From positions 3,216,530-3,280,529 of the forward strand of contig CAXKWD010000006.1 of the NCBI GenBank assembly GCA_964059195.1: a DNA stretch of 64,000 nucleotides, given 5' to 3'. The notes beneath the pieces were generated by a model, which was given only the letters and a program-made list of their open reading frames with translations, was not told the DNA's origin and ran no database searches. Below are positions 10,394-26,851 of the stretch, in pieces. The stretch's first letter is position 1. Each line of letters begins with the position of its first letter. Source of the DNA: Ectobius pallidus (taxonomy: Eukaryota; Arthropoda; Insecta; Blattodea; Ectobiidae). The position numbers and the translations under genes were made by a program.

Positions 10394-12878
10394 TCCCCAG
10401 TAGTTGATAAGTATTATAGTGTTAGGCTAGATAGTCTTAAGAATATAGATGAACTAAGAAACAGACTAAGTTGTATTAATTGGTATGAAATATTTAGTAA
10501 AGAAATAGATGTAAATAAATCTTATAACTTATTCTTAAATATTTTAACTAGAGAGTTTAATGAATGCTGCCCTAGAATAATAAAAAAAAAGGAAAAATAA
10601 TTCAAAATGCAAGTCAAGAGCACTAAAAAACTGGTATACTCCATATCTTAATATAATTAGAATTATGCTTCAAACGTGTCATGATAAATGTAAACAAGAC
10701 AGCAATTATAGAGACATATATAATAGACTAAACAGAATTTATAAAAATGAGATTAAACTGGCAAAGTGCAAGGCAAATGACAAATTTATTCTAAATTCTA
10801 ATAATAGTTGTAAGGCTGCTTGGACTGTAATAAAACATGAAATTAATAGTTCAAAATCGAACCATGAAGACATACCAATAGCTCCTAATACGCTCAATGC
10901 TCACTTTACTGATCTAAACCCAACAGAGGAAGAAAATCATATAACACATCAAAACAACGTAGATCCCATAACTCTATTGTCAAGTTCATTACAAAAAACA
11001 AATCTCAATTTTACATGGGACTTAATTAGCGATGAAAACGTTATAAAAAAGGCAATAAATAAGTTATCCAACTCAAAAGCAGAAGACTTTTAACGCCTCT
11101 CAAATTTTGTCATTAAGTCTATTTCAAAAGAACTGCAGTTTCCCTTATACATTCTCACTAACAGAATATTAAATCAAGGAATCTTTCCTGACTGTTTAAA
11201 AATAACAGTGACCAGGCCAATTCATAAAAAAGGCGATAGACGAGATCCAAATAATTATCGTCCAATTTCCCTCATTCCGATACTGTCAAAGATAGTGGAA
11301 ATTTGTTTACATACTCAACTATATTCCTTCTTTGAAAATAATAATTTGATCAGTGATGCACAATATGGATTTAGGTCCAAATTGTCAACAGTAAAAGCAG
11401 TCGAAGCCATTGTATCTGAAATCCATAATGGTTTTGAAAGTAAGATGTATTCTAGTGCAACCCTATTGGATCTGAGTAAAGCTTTTGATTCCATCTCACA
11501 TGAAATATTAATCAAAAAGTTGGAGTTCTATGGAGTTGAAAGGAAGACACTTAATTTAATAATATCTTATCTAAATAATAGAGTGCAAATGGTAAAAGTT
11601 AATAATGATGCCTCAGGTTTCCTACCAATTAAAAAAGGTGTGCCCCAAGGTTCCATACTAGGGCCTTTCCTATTCACGGTTTATATTAACGATCTACCAG
11701 CATATCTGCCTTGTAGGACAATATTATATGCAGATGATACTACTATTCTTAACACTCACAGATCCTTGGATGTTATAAAACAAAAAGATGCTTCTATGCT
11801 AGAAAAATCTGCTCTCTGGTTAGAGGCAAATCTGTTAAAACTGAACTCAAATAAAACCGAAAATATTATTTTTAACCTTAATGTTATAAAAGAAGAAAAT
11901 AAATATGTTAAACTACTTGGAATACACATGGACCAAAAACTGATCTGGACAAAGCATATAGAAACTCTATGCAAAAAGCTGGCTCGAGTTACTTTTTTGC
12001 TCAATAGACTCAGAGACAATGTCAGTGAAAACTTAATGCTATTTTCGTACTTTGCCTTCTTTCATTCCCATTTGATATATGGCATACTGCTGTGGGGAAA
12101 TGCAACTAATACCACACTAGTATTTAAGTGGCAGAAAAGAGCACTTAGATGCATTTTGGGATTAAACCCAACAGAGTCATGTAGAGAGCATTTTGCTAAC
12201 CTGAATATAATGACTGTGCCAGGACTATATATTTTTAATTGTCTAGTTTATGTAAAGGAAAACCTCTCAGCATTCTCCAATAGGACATCTGTTCATTCAC
12301 ATGACACTAGAAACAGTTACATGATTGATCTTCCCTATTCCAGACTATCCAAAACACATAATAGTCATCTTTATTTAAGCTTTCAGTTATTTAATAAACT
12401 CCCTAAGAGTTCACACTTAGTGACATTGATCAAATTTAAAACTGTTCTAGAATCCTGGATTAAGGGTAAAGCATTTTATTCACTTAAAGAGTTTAACAAC
12501 TGTGATATGTCCAATTTATTATTATGACTGGTATTATAACCTATAGAATAGCTCAATTTGTATCTGCATACCGTCTTAAATTCTCTTTTAAGATCTTTCA
12601 CTATTGTATTACTCTGATGCAAATGTGTAGTGTTCCAATTAATGTATGTTATTTTTAAGTAGTGTGTGGACAGGTAATCAAAAGAATTTTCTGTGATAAA
12701 GCAATCTATAGCAGGTGGTATGATGCTGTCCATTACAATTCCCTATGACTATTACAGACATAATTGTAAATAATTTTAAATATATTGTAAATACTGTGAT
12801 AAACAATGACGAAGCCAATTGTACCAGGTATTAAACGGCAAATAAAGATTATCTTATCTTATCTTATCTTATCTTATC
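10394..12878 (+). mobile_element. LINE-A copy in U2
   Basis: Same insertion point, frameshift, TAA stop (11091-11093) and TTATC tail as in U1, so it was inherited by unit duplication and not by new insertion. Differs at RT residue 137 (Gly, not Asp). Confidence 0.85.
11208..12527 (+). pseudogene. LINE-A RT ORF, U2
   Basis: A 439-codon open stretch with the AFD, GVPQGSILGP and YADD motifs intact. It carries Gly at residue 137, shared with U3 and U4. Confidence 0.85.
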
Positions 12879-13068
12879 ACTCTTGGAACACTCACGCGAT
12901 TTTCTCTAGTAGTAGTAGTATTCCTTCGAGTCGCTTGCGATTCCTGGAAATCCACACGGATTTTCTAGCAAGATTGAGGGTTCACTATCCGTAGAAAATA
13001 TTTGTTCTTGCTCTATTTTCCACTGCTTTATGAACTTCACAGCTCCACCCCCTTCTGTCATTTTTTTT

Positions 13069-13874
13069 TATTGACCCTAGTAATACACTGGATGAAACTA
13101 AAATAGGAGTAAGAATTGGAGGAAGAATCATAAATAACATCAGATATGCAGATGACACTACCCTACTTGCAGAGAGCAAGAAAGACTTGGAAGATCTTAT
13201 AAATAGAGTAAAACAGAAAGTGATAAAGCTGGTCTAAAACTAAATGTTAAAAAACTAAAATAATGACATCAGAGAATATTTCGATAAATATCGGCGGCGA
13301 AGTACTAACAACAGTAGACAAAATTAATTTCTTAGGCACAACATTAAAGATGACTGTAGTAACACAGAAGAAATAAGGAGAAGGATAATTCTTGGAAAGA
13401 TAGCAATGAAGAGATTAAATAAGATTATAAATGACTCAGATATTTCAACTAAACAAAAATAAGAATAATACAGTCTACAGTGTTTCCTGTGGTATTATAT
13501 GGTAGTGAAATTTGGACATTAAGGAAAGCAGAGAGGAAAAAATTAGATGGTTTGAGATATGGGTATGGAGGAAACTATTAAAGATAACATGGACTGAAAG
13601 GACTAATACATCAATCTTAGACGTTATAACACCAGATTTGCCACTGGAAGCATTAACTGTGAGAGGAAAACTAATGTATTTTGGACATATCATGAGAAAT
13701 ACACAATCATTAGAGAAGGACACGGAGGAAAGAATACACGGAGACGCCGTGCTTGCGGTTTTGTATGGGAAACAGATGAAGCCAATGACCACGCCCCCTT
13801 AAGGGACCAAAAAGGAGGCTTGCTATATACAATAGCACACAAATACTCCGAAGTTTCACGGGTTATAACAACGT
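13069..13874 (+). pseudogene. RTE-like RT fragment, U2
   Basis: As in U1. An extra T in the run just upstream and a GTG to GTT change near 13760 are shared with U4 only. Confidence 0.75.
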
Positions 13875-14515
13875 AACGGTAGGGAAAATATGTAATATCC
13901 CAATTTCATATATTAACTACATACTCTGACATCATAATAATCCCGGTAGTAAGCATTAACCTATCTCAGAAGAGCCAAAAATGTAACTTTCAAATGAGCA
14001 ACTTTACATGTGCGAGTCATTGACATTAGCAGCCTAGTGTAAAATACAAGTAAATTATGCTTAGCAATTATACCCATATTCATTCATCCCAAAAATTGAT
14101 TATTTTCAGTACCTAAATTTTACAAAATTATTAATTTTTAAGGTAAGTTCCTAGCATAGAATTTAAGTATTTTTGTTTACCTTAAATTTAATTTCTTCAA
14201 TATTGTTCAATATGTACTTGTCAAAATTCAAAATTCAAAAACTATAATGAAAGATGTAATATAAATAACTTCAATAGAATTTATTGGTCTTGTGGAGGGT
14301 GGAAAAAGGTACAATTTCTCGCCTGTTCGTAGACTTCTGCGCACGTTTTGGCCTCCATAAAGAATTAATATGAAACATCTCCATTATTGCCATTAGAGAA
14401 TCAATAATTTATTGCTGTGTTGAAAATTAATCTATATGCACCTTAGAAGAGCAATATCCTGCGTTTTTGTTGTTGGGTTTCGTAAGCTTAATATTGTAAT
14501 TCAATATTTCATCAA

Positions 14516-14650
14516 TGTTAACTGTATTTTCTTTTTGTATTGATTTTATATGTAAATGTCTATTATTGTAAAATTAATTGTAAAAATTTTGACGTGTCCT
14601 ATAACATGTACATGTTCGACGGACTAAATAAAATTCTATTCTATTCTATT
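14516..14650 (+). mobile_element. LINE 3' end with (TTCTA)n tail, U2
   Basis: Same sequence and tail as 4602-4736. Confidence 0.5.
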
Positions 14651-14714
14651 TGTTATGTTCCCTTGTTAGGTTCCTGTATGTATCTTCTATACATTTATTT
14701 CCATGTTTATTATA

Positions 14715-15531
14715 CAGGGTGTCTTCTATTGACGTTTAAAACTCTCTGTAGTGACGTAGATGACATTGAAACAAGTGATTTGATATAGGACACATAGGGT
14801 CGCAAATGTCGGGAAATGCCTTAAAAATGAAGGACAAATGTGAAACATATGACGTCACGAGTGACGACACACCTCTAGCTGCCGGGCTCGTTGACTCCGA
14901 CGCACACCTAAGCATTCAAAGCAATTGTCGAATGTCACATCACTGTAGCACTGTGTCTGCGTGTGCGACTCGAGTGCGAAGCGTTGAAGGTTCCCCTGGG
15001 TCTGTCAACTAGCTTTTTTTGTTTTTGCTTTTTTTTTTTTTTTGTCAGCAACCCTTTTTCTTCGCTCACATGTCAGCAAACATTCTTTTTCTGTTATGTA
15101 CAATTAGACCACAATTACATACAGTACTGTCAAGCAGATGTATGCAAAGCTGAGCAATTACTTCTTTTCTCTCGTATTTTATTTGATTAAATTTGAAGAT
15201 TGAAGAGAAAAATAAAACAAAGAAAACGTGCGTTTTGTAACACATAAATGTATTTTTACTATACTCAGTCTGTTAACACAGATCTGCCACAAAAAAAAGA
15301 ATGTTTTGTTTTACATCAACATTAGACCACAATAATTATGTACAGGAGAGTACTGTTAAGTAGGTGTATGCAAAGTTCAGGAATACCGTATTTTTTGTGT
15401 CTTGTACAGTACTGTGTTTTATTTTGTTTTTGAAGAATCAACACACATAATACAGTATCGGTACCGCGCGTTTTTTAACACACACAGTTAGTTTTATCGT
15501 TCTCAGTCTGTTAACAAAGATGTGCCATAGA

Positions 15532-15577
<46 letters not shown>

Positions 15578-16490
15578 CAACATTTATGTGCTATTCGTTT
15601 GTTGTTAGACCACACTACAGTACAGTAAAGCACAGTACTGTTAAGGAAATGTACAGTTTGCAAAGTTCATGAATAAGTTTTTTCTCTCGTATTTAAATCT
15701 CCTCGATGTTTTCTTAACGATTGGGATTCGTTAAATTTGAAGAAACGAAAGAACACGAAAAGAAAAGTTTCAAGCGTTTTGTAATACACAAGGTATTTTT
15801 AGTGTATTTATCTGTTAATGAAGATTTGCCAAAAAAATTGTTTTTCTTCTTCTTCGCTCATGTGTCAGCAAACTGTTTGTTTGCATTACGTAGAACACTT
15901 CGTCTTACGAATGTGATCGTAAGCGCAGATCTGTGTTAACAGACTGAGTACAATAAAAGTACATTTTTGTGTTACAAAACGAAAGTTTTCGTTGTTTTAT
16001 TTTTCTCTTGTTTCTTCAAATTTCATCAAATAAAATACGAGAGAAAAGAAGTAACTGCTCAGCATTGCGTATATCTGCTTGATAGTACTGTACGTAATTG
16101 TGGTCTAATGGTACATAACAAAAAAAGAATGTTTGCTGACATGTGAGCGAAGAAAAAGGGTTGCTGACAAAAAAAAGCAAAAACAAAAAAAGCTAGTTGA
16201 CAGACCCAGGGGAACCTTCTACCCTACGCACTCGAGTCGCACACGCAGACACAGTGCTACAGTGATGTGACATTCGACAATTGCTTTGAATGCTTAGGTG
16301 TGCGTCAGAGTCAACGAGCCCGGCAGCTAGTGGTGTGTCGTCACTCGTGACGTCATATGTTTCACATTTGTCCTTCATTTTTAATGCATTTCCCGACATT
16401 TGCGACCCTATGTGTCCTATATCAAATCACTTGTTTCAATGCCATCTACGTCACTACGGAGAGTTTTAAACGTTAATAGAAGACACCCTG
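14715..16490. mobile_element. Foldback/TIR element, U2 (1776 bp)
   Basis: CAGGGTG...CACCCTG ends flanked by TATA as in U1. The poly-T block in the left arm is shorter (AGCTTTTTTTGTTTTTGC), and the central block shows the U2/U4 variant CGCGCGTTTTTT. Confidence 0.8.
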
Positions 16491-16941
16491 TATACAATGT
16501 GTTATTGTATACCAGGAATAATCTACCAAGTCAACAACTTAGACAGGACGTACATTCACACAACACAAGAAATAGAAACTTTATTGATGTACCTTTTTAC
16601 AGGCTATCTAAGTCACTCAAAAGTTATCATGTAGTGGGAATGAAATGTTATAATATGCTATCAATAAGTGTGCTTAATTACCCAGTTGACAAGTTTAAAC
16701 ATAAGCTATATGACTGGTTAGTTGGTCATCCATTTTATTCCCTAGACGAGTTCTTTGAATTTAGTACTAAATCAATTATCTTTTGATATTTTAATTCTTG
16801 GTTGTTTGTAAATTATTTTGTTTATAGTACTATTATGTATATATATGTAGGCATGTATTTTAAATGTAAAACTGACTTTGTCTATTGCCTCTTTGTAAGC
16901 TTAATGACAATAGAATATTATTATTATTATTATTATTATTA
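16491..16941 (+). mobile_element. LINE-B 3' fragment, U2
   Basis: As 6583-7036, with one ATT fewer in the tail and CTATCAAT in place of CTGTCAAT. Confidence 0.75.
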
Positions 16942-18239
16942 GAACCTGATGACATGTGCAAGATCATACCAGGTTCGGAAGGCTACAAGAGAGCTATAAT
17001 GAAAGCCTTGGTAATGCGTTCCATACCAAAAGACATCGAAATGATTCTAAGCAAAATTCGTATTAGGGAGCCAGATGCAAGAGAAAAGCTCATATGATTA
17101 AATCATCCATAACACATACTCTCTCACAAGAAGAGAGAGGGCTTTTGGCTGAAAGAGTGGATTTTTCTCATGCAAAATATTCTCATGAGGAGGATGAAGT
17201 TATTAAGGGGAACTGGAAAAGATTTTCTCTGCCCATTGAAATCAGTTAAGAAGAGAAAAGCTTAGAATGAGGAATATGAAAAGGGAAGGAGAAAGAGATC
17301 ATGCTCCAAGATATAATTTCAGGAAATGTAAGAGAGTTCAGTATAAAGTTGAAAACACTGAAGAAAGTACTGATAGTGACAGTGATGCAAGTGATTCAGA
17401 ACCTAATGACATGTGCAAGATCATACCAGGTTCGGAAGGCTACAAGAGAGTTATAATAAAAGCCTCTGTTAAGCTTTCCATACCAAAAGACATCAAAATG
17501 ATTCTAAGCAAAATTTGAATTAGGGAGCCAGATGCAGTATGTCCTGCTCATATGATTGAATCATCCCTAACACATACTCTCTCACAAGAAGAGAGAGGGC
17601 TTTTGGCTGAAAGAGGAGTGGATTTTTCTCATGCAAAATATTCTCATGAGGAGGATGAAGTTATTAAGGGGAACTGGAATAGATTTTCTCTGCCCATTGA
17701 AATCAGTTAAGAAGAGAAAAGCTTAGAATGAGGAATATGAAAAGGGAAGGAGAAAGAGATCATGCTCCAAGATATAATTTCAGGAAATGTAAGAGAGTTC
17801 AGTATAAAGTTGAAAACACTGAAGAAAGTACTGATAGTGACAGTGATGCAAGTGATTCAGAACCTAATGACATGTGCAAGATCATACCAGGTTCGGAAGG
17901 CTACAAGAGAGTTATAATAAAAGCCCCTGTAATGCTTTCCATACCAAAAGACATCGAAATGATTCTAAGCAAAATTTGAATTAGGGAGCCAGATGCAGTA
18001 TGTTGAAAACACTGAAAAAAGTACGGATAGTGACAGTGATGCAAGTGATTCAGAACCTGATGATATGTGCAAGATCATACCAGGTTCGGAAGGCTACAAG
18101 AGAGCTATAATGAAGCCTCGGTAATGCGTTCCATACCAAAAGACATCGAAATGATTCTAAGCAAAATTCGTATTAGGGAGCCAGATGCAAGAGAAAAGCC
18201 CATATGATTAAATCATCCATAACACATACTCTCTCACAG
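16942..18239 (+). repeat. 461-bp repeat array, U2
   Basis: Same arrangement as U1; the last copy reads CGGTAATGCG (U1 and U3 read CGGTAAATCG). Confidence 0.75.
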
Positions 18240-19987
<1,748 letters not shown>

Positions 19988-20299
19988 GATTTACTATAAA
20001 TCCACACACGACAATAGTAACTCACAACTGTTTAATTGCAGGTGTGTCATTCCACATTTGTACAAAGATTAAGATAAAATATTTTCCAAGCAGCGAGAAT
20101 TTCTCAGTCTGTCCAAAGCATTGAGCCGAGATATTTTTCCAACATTCTGCTGCGTTATGAGTATCTTGTAGACTGTGACCCGTGATCAACGCATTCCGAT
20201 CACGTGATCACGTTTCTAGGGAGAAACAGTGGAGTGCCACCAAATTCGAACGGAATGTTTTATTCACAAAAACGAATTCCACAACCGCAAGCATGTGTT

Positions 20300-22784
20300 T
20301 CCCCAGTAGTTGATAAGTATTATAGTGTTAGGCTAGATAGTCTTAAGAATATAGATGAACTAAGAAACAGACTAAGTTGTATTAATTGGTATGAAATATT
20401 TAGTAAAGAAATAGATGTAAATAAATCTTATAACTTATTCTTAAATATTTTAACTAGAGAGTTTAATGAATGCTGCCCTAGAATAATAAAAAAAAAGGAA
20501 AAATAATTCAAAATGCAAGTCAAGAGCACTAAAAAACTGGTATACTCCATATCTTAATATAATTAGAATTATGCTTCAAACGTGTCATGATAAATGTAAA
20601 CAAGACAGCAATTATAGAGACATATATAATAGACTAAACAGAATTTATAAAAATGAGATTAAACTGGCAAAGTGCAAGGCAAATGACAAATTTATTCTAA
20701 ATTCTAATAATAGTTGTAAGGCTGCTTGGACTGTAATAAAACATGAAATTAATAGTTCAAAATCGAACCATGAAGACATACCAATAGCTCCTAATACGCT
20801 CAATGCTCACTTTACTGATCTAAACCCAACAGAGGAAGAAAATCATATAACACATCAAAACAACGTAGATCCCATAACTCTATTGTCAAGTTCATTACAA
20901 AAAACAAATCTCAATTTTACATGGGACTTAATTAGCGATGAAAACGTTATAAAAAAGGCAATAAATAAGTTATCCAACTCAAAAGCAGAAGACTTTTAAC
21001 GCCTCTCAAATTTTGTCATTAAGTCTATTTCAAAAGAACTGCAGTTTCCCTTATACATTCTCACTAACAGAATATTAAATCAAGGAATCTTTCCTGACTG
21101 TTTAAAAATAACAGTGACCAGGCCAATTCATAAAAAAGGCGATAGACGAGATCCAAATAATTATCGTCCAATTTCCCTCATTCCGATACTGTCAAAGATA
21201 GTGGAAATTTGTTTACATACTCAACTATATTCCTTCTTTGAAAATAATAATTTGATCAGTGATGCACAATATGGATTTAGGTCCAAATTGTCAACAGTAA
21301 AAGCAGTCGAAGCCATTGTATCTGAAATCCATAATGGTTTTGAAAGTAAGATGTATTCTAGTGCAACCCTATTGGATCTGAGTAAAGCTTTTGATTCCAT
21401 CTCACATGAAATATTAATCAAAAAGTTGGAGTTCTATGGAGTTGAAAGGAAGACACTTAATTTAATAATATCTTATCTAAATAATAGAGTGCAAATGGTA
21501 AAAGTTAATAATGATGCCTCAGGTTTCCTACCAATTAAAAAAGGTGTGCCCCAAGGTTCCATACTAGGGCCTTTCCTATTCACGGTTTATATTAACGATC
21601 TACCAGCATATCTGCCTTGTAGGACAATATTATATGCAGATGATACTACTATTCTTAACACTCACAGATCCTTGGATGTTATAAAACAAAAAGATGCTTC
21701 TATGCTAGAAAAATCTGCTCTCTGGTTAGAGGCAAATCTGTTAAAACTGAACTCAAATAAAACCGAAAATATTATTTTTAACCTTAATGTTATAAAAGAA
21801 GAAAATAAATATGTTAAACTACTTGGAATACACATGGACCAAAAACTGATCTGGACAAAGCATATAGAAACTCTATGCAAAAAGCTGGCTCGAGTTACTT
21901 TTTTGCTCAATAGACTCAGAGACAATGTCAGTGAAAACTTAATGCTATTTTCGTACTTTGCCTTCTTTCATTCCCATTTGATATATGGCATACTGCTGTG
22001 GGGAAATGCAACTAATACCACACTAGTATTTAAGTGGCAGAAAAGAGCACTTAGATGCATTTTGGGATTAAACCCAACAGAGTCATGTAGAGAGCATTTT
22101 GCTAACCTGAATATAATGACTGTGCCAGGACTATATATTTTTAATTGTCTAGTTTATGTAAAGGAAAACCTCTCAGCATTCTCCAATAGGACATCTGTTC
22201 ATTCACATGACACTAGAAACAGTTACATGATTGATCTTCCCTATTCCAGACTATCCAAAACACATAATAGTCATCTTTATTTAAGCTTTCAGTTATTTAA
22301 TAAACTCCCTAAGAGTTCACACTTAGTGACATTGATCAAATTTAAAACTGTTCTAGAATCCTGGATTAAGGGTAAAGCATTTTATTCACTTAAAGAGTTT
22401 AACAACTGTGATATGTCCAATTTATTATTACGACTGGTATTATAACCTATAGAATAGCTCAATTTGTATCTGCATACCGTCTTAAATTCTCTTTTAAGAT
22501 CTTTCACTATTGTATTACTCTGATGCAAATGTGTAGTGTTCCAATTAATGTATGTTATTTTTAAGTAGTGTGTGGACAGGTAATCAAAAGAATTTTCTGT
22601 GATAAAGCAATCTATAGCAGGTGGTATGATGCTGTCCATTACAATTCCCTATGACTATTACAGACATAATTGTAAATAATTTTAAATATATTGTAAATAC
22701 TGTGATAAACAATGACGAAGCCAATTGTACCAGGTATTAAACGGCAAATAAAGATTATCTTATCTTATCTTATCTTATCTTATC
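20300..22784 (+). mobile_element. LINE-A copy in U3
   Basis: Same site and shared lesions as U1. Confidence 0.85.
21114..22445 (+). pseudogene. LINE-A RT ORF, U3, stop-loss extension
   Basis: Reads 443 codons because the stop TGA is CGA here (22432-22434), adding RLVL before TAA. The same change is in U5 and nowhere else. RT motifs are intact; residue 137 is Gly. Confidence 0.85.
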
Positions 22785-22973
22785 ACTCTTGGAACACTCA
22801 CGCGATTTTCTCTAGTAGTAGTAGTATTCCTTCGAGTCGCTTGCGATTCCTGGAAATCCACACGGATTTTCTAGCAAGATTGAGGGTTCACTATCCGTAG
22901 AAAATATTTGTTCTTGCTCTATTTTCCACTGCTTTATGAACTTCACAGCTCCACCCCCTTCTGTCATTTTTTT

Positions 22974-23779
22974 TATTGACCCTAGTAATACACTGGATGA
23001 AACTAAAATAGGAGTAAGAATTGGAGGAAGAATCATAAATAACATCAGATATGCAGATGACACTACCCTACTTGCAGAGAGCAAGAAAGACTTGGAAGAT
23101 CTTATAAATAGAGTAAAACAGAAAGTGATAAAGCTGGTCTAAAACTAAATGTTAAAAAACTAAAATAATGACATCAGAGAATATTTCGATAAATATCGGC
23201 GGCGAAGTACTAACAACAGTAGACAAAATTAATTTCTTAGGCACAACATTAAAGATGACTGTAGTAACACAGAAGAAATAAGGAGAAGGATAATTCTTGG
23301 AAAGATAGCAATGAAGAGATTAAATAAGATTATAAATGACTCAGATATTTCAACTAAACAAAAATAAGAATAATACAGTCTACAGTGTTTCCTGTGGTAT
23401 TATATGGTAGTGAAATTTGGACATTAAGGAAAGCAGAGAGGAAAAAATTAGATGGTTTGAGATATGGGTATGGAGGAAACTATTAAAGATAACATGGACT
23501 GAAAGGACTAATACATCAATCTTAGACGTTATAACACCAGATTTGCCACTGGAAGCATTAACTGTGAGAGGAAAACTAATGTATTTTTGACATATCATGA
23601 GAAATACACAATCATTAGAGAAGGACACGGAGGAAAGAATACACGGAGACGCCGTGCTTGCGGTGTTGTATGGGAAACAGATGAAGCCAATGACCACGCC
23701 CCCTTAAGGGACCAAAAAGGAGGCTTGCTATATACAATAGCACACAAATACTCCGAAGTTTCACGGGTTATAACAACGT
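22974..23779 (+). pseudogene. RTE-like RT fragment, U3, extra private stop
   Basis: As in U1, with a private change near 23588 (GTATTTTTGACAT versus GTATTTTGGACAT) that puts a TGA into the MYFGH motif region. U5, its sister over this half, does not have it, so it arose after the unit duplication. Confidence 0.75.
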
Positions 23780-24420
23780 AACGGTAGGGAAAATATGTAA
23801 TATCCCAATTTCATATATTAACTACATACTCTGACATCATAATAATCCCGGTAGTAAGCATTAACCTATCTCAGAAGAGCCAAAAATGTAACTTTCAAAT
23901 GAGCAACTTTACATGTGCGAGTCATTGACATTAGCAGCCTAGTGTAAAATACAAGTAAATTATGCTTAGCAATTATACCCATATTCATTCATCCCAAAAA
24001 TTGATTATTTTCAGTACCTAAATTTTACAAAATTATTAATTTTTAAGGTAAGTTCCTAGCATAGAATTTAAGTATTTTTGTTTACCTTAAATTTAATTTC
24101 TTCAATATTGTTCAATATGTACTTGTCAAAATTCAAAATTCAAAAACTATAATGAAAGATGTAATATAAATAACTTCAATAGAATTTATTGGTCTTGTGG
24201 AGGGTGGAAAAAGGTACAATTTCTCGCCTGTTCGTAGACTTCTGCGCACGTTTTGGCCTCCATAAAGAATTAATATGAAACATCTCCATTATTGCCATTA
24301 GAGAATCAATAATTTATTGCTGTGTTGAAAATTAATCTATATGCACCTTAGAAGAGCAATATCCTGCGTTTTTGTTGTTGGGTTTCGTAAGCTTAATATT
24401 GTAATTCAATATTTCATCAA

Positions 24421-24555
24421 TGTTAACTGTATTTTCTTTTTGTATTGATTTTATATGTAAATGTCTATTATTGTAAAATTAATTGTAAAAATTTTGACGT
24501 GTCCTATAACATGTACATGTTCGACGGACTAAATAAAATTCTATTCTATTCTATT
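24421..24555 (+). mobile_element. LINE 3' end with (TTCTA)n tail, U3
   Basis: Same sequence and tail as 4602-4736. Confidence 0.5.
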
Positions 24556-24619
24556 TGTTATGTTCCCTTGTTAGGTTCCTGTATGTATCTTCTATACATT
24601 TATTTCCATGTTTATTATA

Positions 24620-26397
24620 CAGGGTGTCTTCTATTGACGTTTAAAACTCTCTGTAGTGACGTAAGATGACATTGAAACAAGTGATTTGATATAGGACACA
24701 TAGGGTCGCAAATGTCGGGAAATGCCTTAAAAATGAAGGACAAATGTGAAACATATGACGTCACGAGTGACGACACACCTCTAGCTGCCGGGCTCGTTGA
24801 CTCCGACGCACACCTAAGCATTCAAAGCAATTGTCGAATGTCACATCACTGTAGCACTGTGTCTGCGTGTGCGACTCGAGTGCGAAGCGTTGAAGGTTCC
24901 CCTGGGTCTGTCAACTAGCTTTTTTTTTTTTGTTTTTTTTTTTTTTTTGTCAGCAACCCTTTTTCTTCGCTCACATGTCAGCAAACATTCTTTTTCTGTT
25001 ATGTACAATTAGACCACAATTACATACAGTACTGTCAAGCAGATGTATGCAAAGCTGAGCAATTACTTCTTTTCTCTCGTATTTTATTTGATTAAATTTG
25101 AAGATTGAAGAGAAAAATAAAACAAAGAAAACGTGCGTTTTGTAACACATAAATGTATTTTTACTATACTCAGTCTGTTAACACAGATCTGCCACAAAAA
25201 AATGAATGTTTTGTTTTACATCAACATTAGACCACAATAATTATGTACAGGAGAGTACTGTTAAGTAGGTGTATGCAAAGTTCAGGAATACCGTATTTTT
25301 TGTGTCTTGTACAGTACTGTGTTTTATTTTGTTTTTGAAGAATCAACACACATAATACAGTATCGGTACCGCGTGTTTTTTAACACACAAAGTTAGTTTT
25401 ATCGTTCTCAGTCTGTTAACAAAGATGTGCCATAGAAAGAGAAAGAGAGAGAGAGAGAGATTGAGAGAGAGAGAGAAAGGAAAACAACATTTATGTGCTA
25501 TTCGTTTGTTGTTAGACCACACTACAGTACAGTAAAGCACAGTACTGTTAAGGAAATGTACAGTTTGCAAAGTTCATGAATAAGTTTTTTCTCTCGTATT
25601 TAAATCTCCTCGATGTTTTCTTAACGATTGGGATTCGTTAAATTTGAAGAAACGAAAGAACACGAAAAGAAAAGTTTCAAGCGTTTTGTAATACACAAGG
25701 TATTTTTAGTGTATTTATCTGTTAATGAAGATTTGCCAAAAAAATTGTTTTTCTTCTTCTTCGCTCATGTGTCAGCAAACTGTTTGTTTGCATTACGTAG
25801 AACACTTCGTCTTACGAATGTGATCGTAAGCGCAGATCTGTGTTAACAGACTGAGTACAATAAAAGTACATTTTTGTGTTACAAAACGAAAGTTTTCGTT
25901 GTTTTATTTTTCTCTTGTTTCTTCAAATTTCATCAAATAAAATACGAGAGAAAAGAAGTAACTGCTCAGCATTGCGTATATCTGCTTGATAGTACTGTAC
26001 GTAATTGTGGTCTAATGGTACATAACAAAAAAAGAATGTTTGCTGACATGTGAGCGAAGAAAAAGGGTTGCTGACAAAAAAAAGCAAAAACAAAAAAAGC
26101 TAGTTGACAGACCCAGGGGAACCTTCTACCCTACGCACTCGAGTCGCACACGCAGACACAGTGCTACAGTGATGTGACATTCGACAATTGCTTTGAATGC
26201 TTAGGTGTGCGTCAGAGTCAACGAGCCCGGCAGCTAGTGGTGTGTCGTCACTCGTGACGTCATATGTTTCACATTTGTCCTTCATTTTTAATGCATTTCC
26301 CGACATTTGCGACCCTATGTGTCCTATATCAAATCACTTGTTTCAATGCCATCTACGTCACTACGGAGAGTTTTAAACGTTAATAGAAGACACCCTG
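24620..26397. mobile_element. Foldback/TIR element, U3 (1778 bp)
   Basis: Ends and TATA flanks as in U1. It has an extra A at 24663 shared with U5, and a GA tract interrupted by TT (25460-25461). It probably contains the junction of the two-unit duplication. Confidence 0.8.
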
Positions 26398-26851
26398 TAT
26401 ACAATGTGTTATTGTATACCAGGAATAATCTACCAAGTCAACAACTTAGACAGGACGTACATTCACACAACACAAGAAATAGAAACTTTATTGATGTACC
26501 TTTTTACAGGCTATCTAAGTCACTCAAAAGTTATCATGTAGTGGGAATGAAATGTTATAATATGCTGTCAATAAGTGTGCTTAATTACCCAGTTGACAAG
26601 TTTAAACATAAGCTATATGACTGGTTAGTTGGTCATCCATTTTATTCCCTAGACGAGTTCTTTGAATTTAGTACTAAATCAATTATCTTTTGATATTTTA
26701 ATTCTTGGTTGTTTGTAAATTATTTTGTTTATAGTACTATTATGTATATATATGTAGGCATGTATTTTAAATGTAAAACTGACTTTGTCTATTGCCTCTT
26801 TGTAAGCTTAATGACAATAGAATATTATTATTATTATTATTATTATTATTA
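26398..26851 (+). mobile_element. LINE-B 3' fragment, U3
   Basis: As 6583-7036, same CTGTCAAT variant and tail length as U1. Confidence 0.75.
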
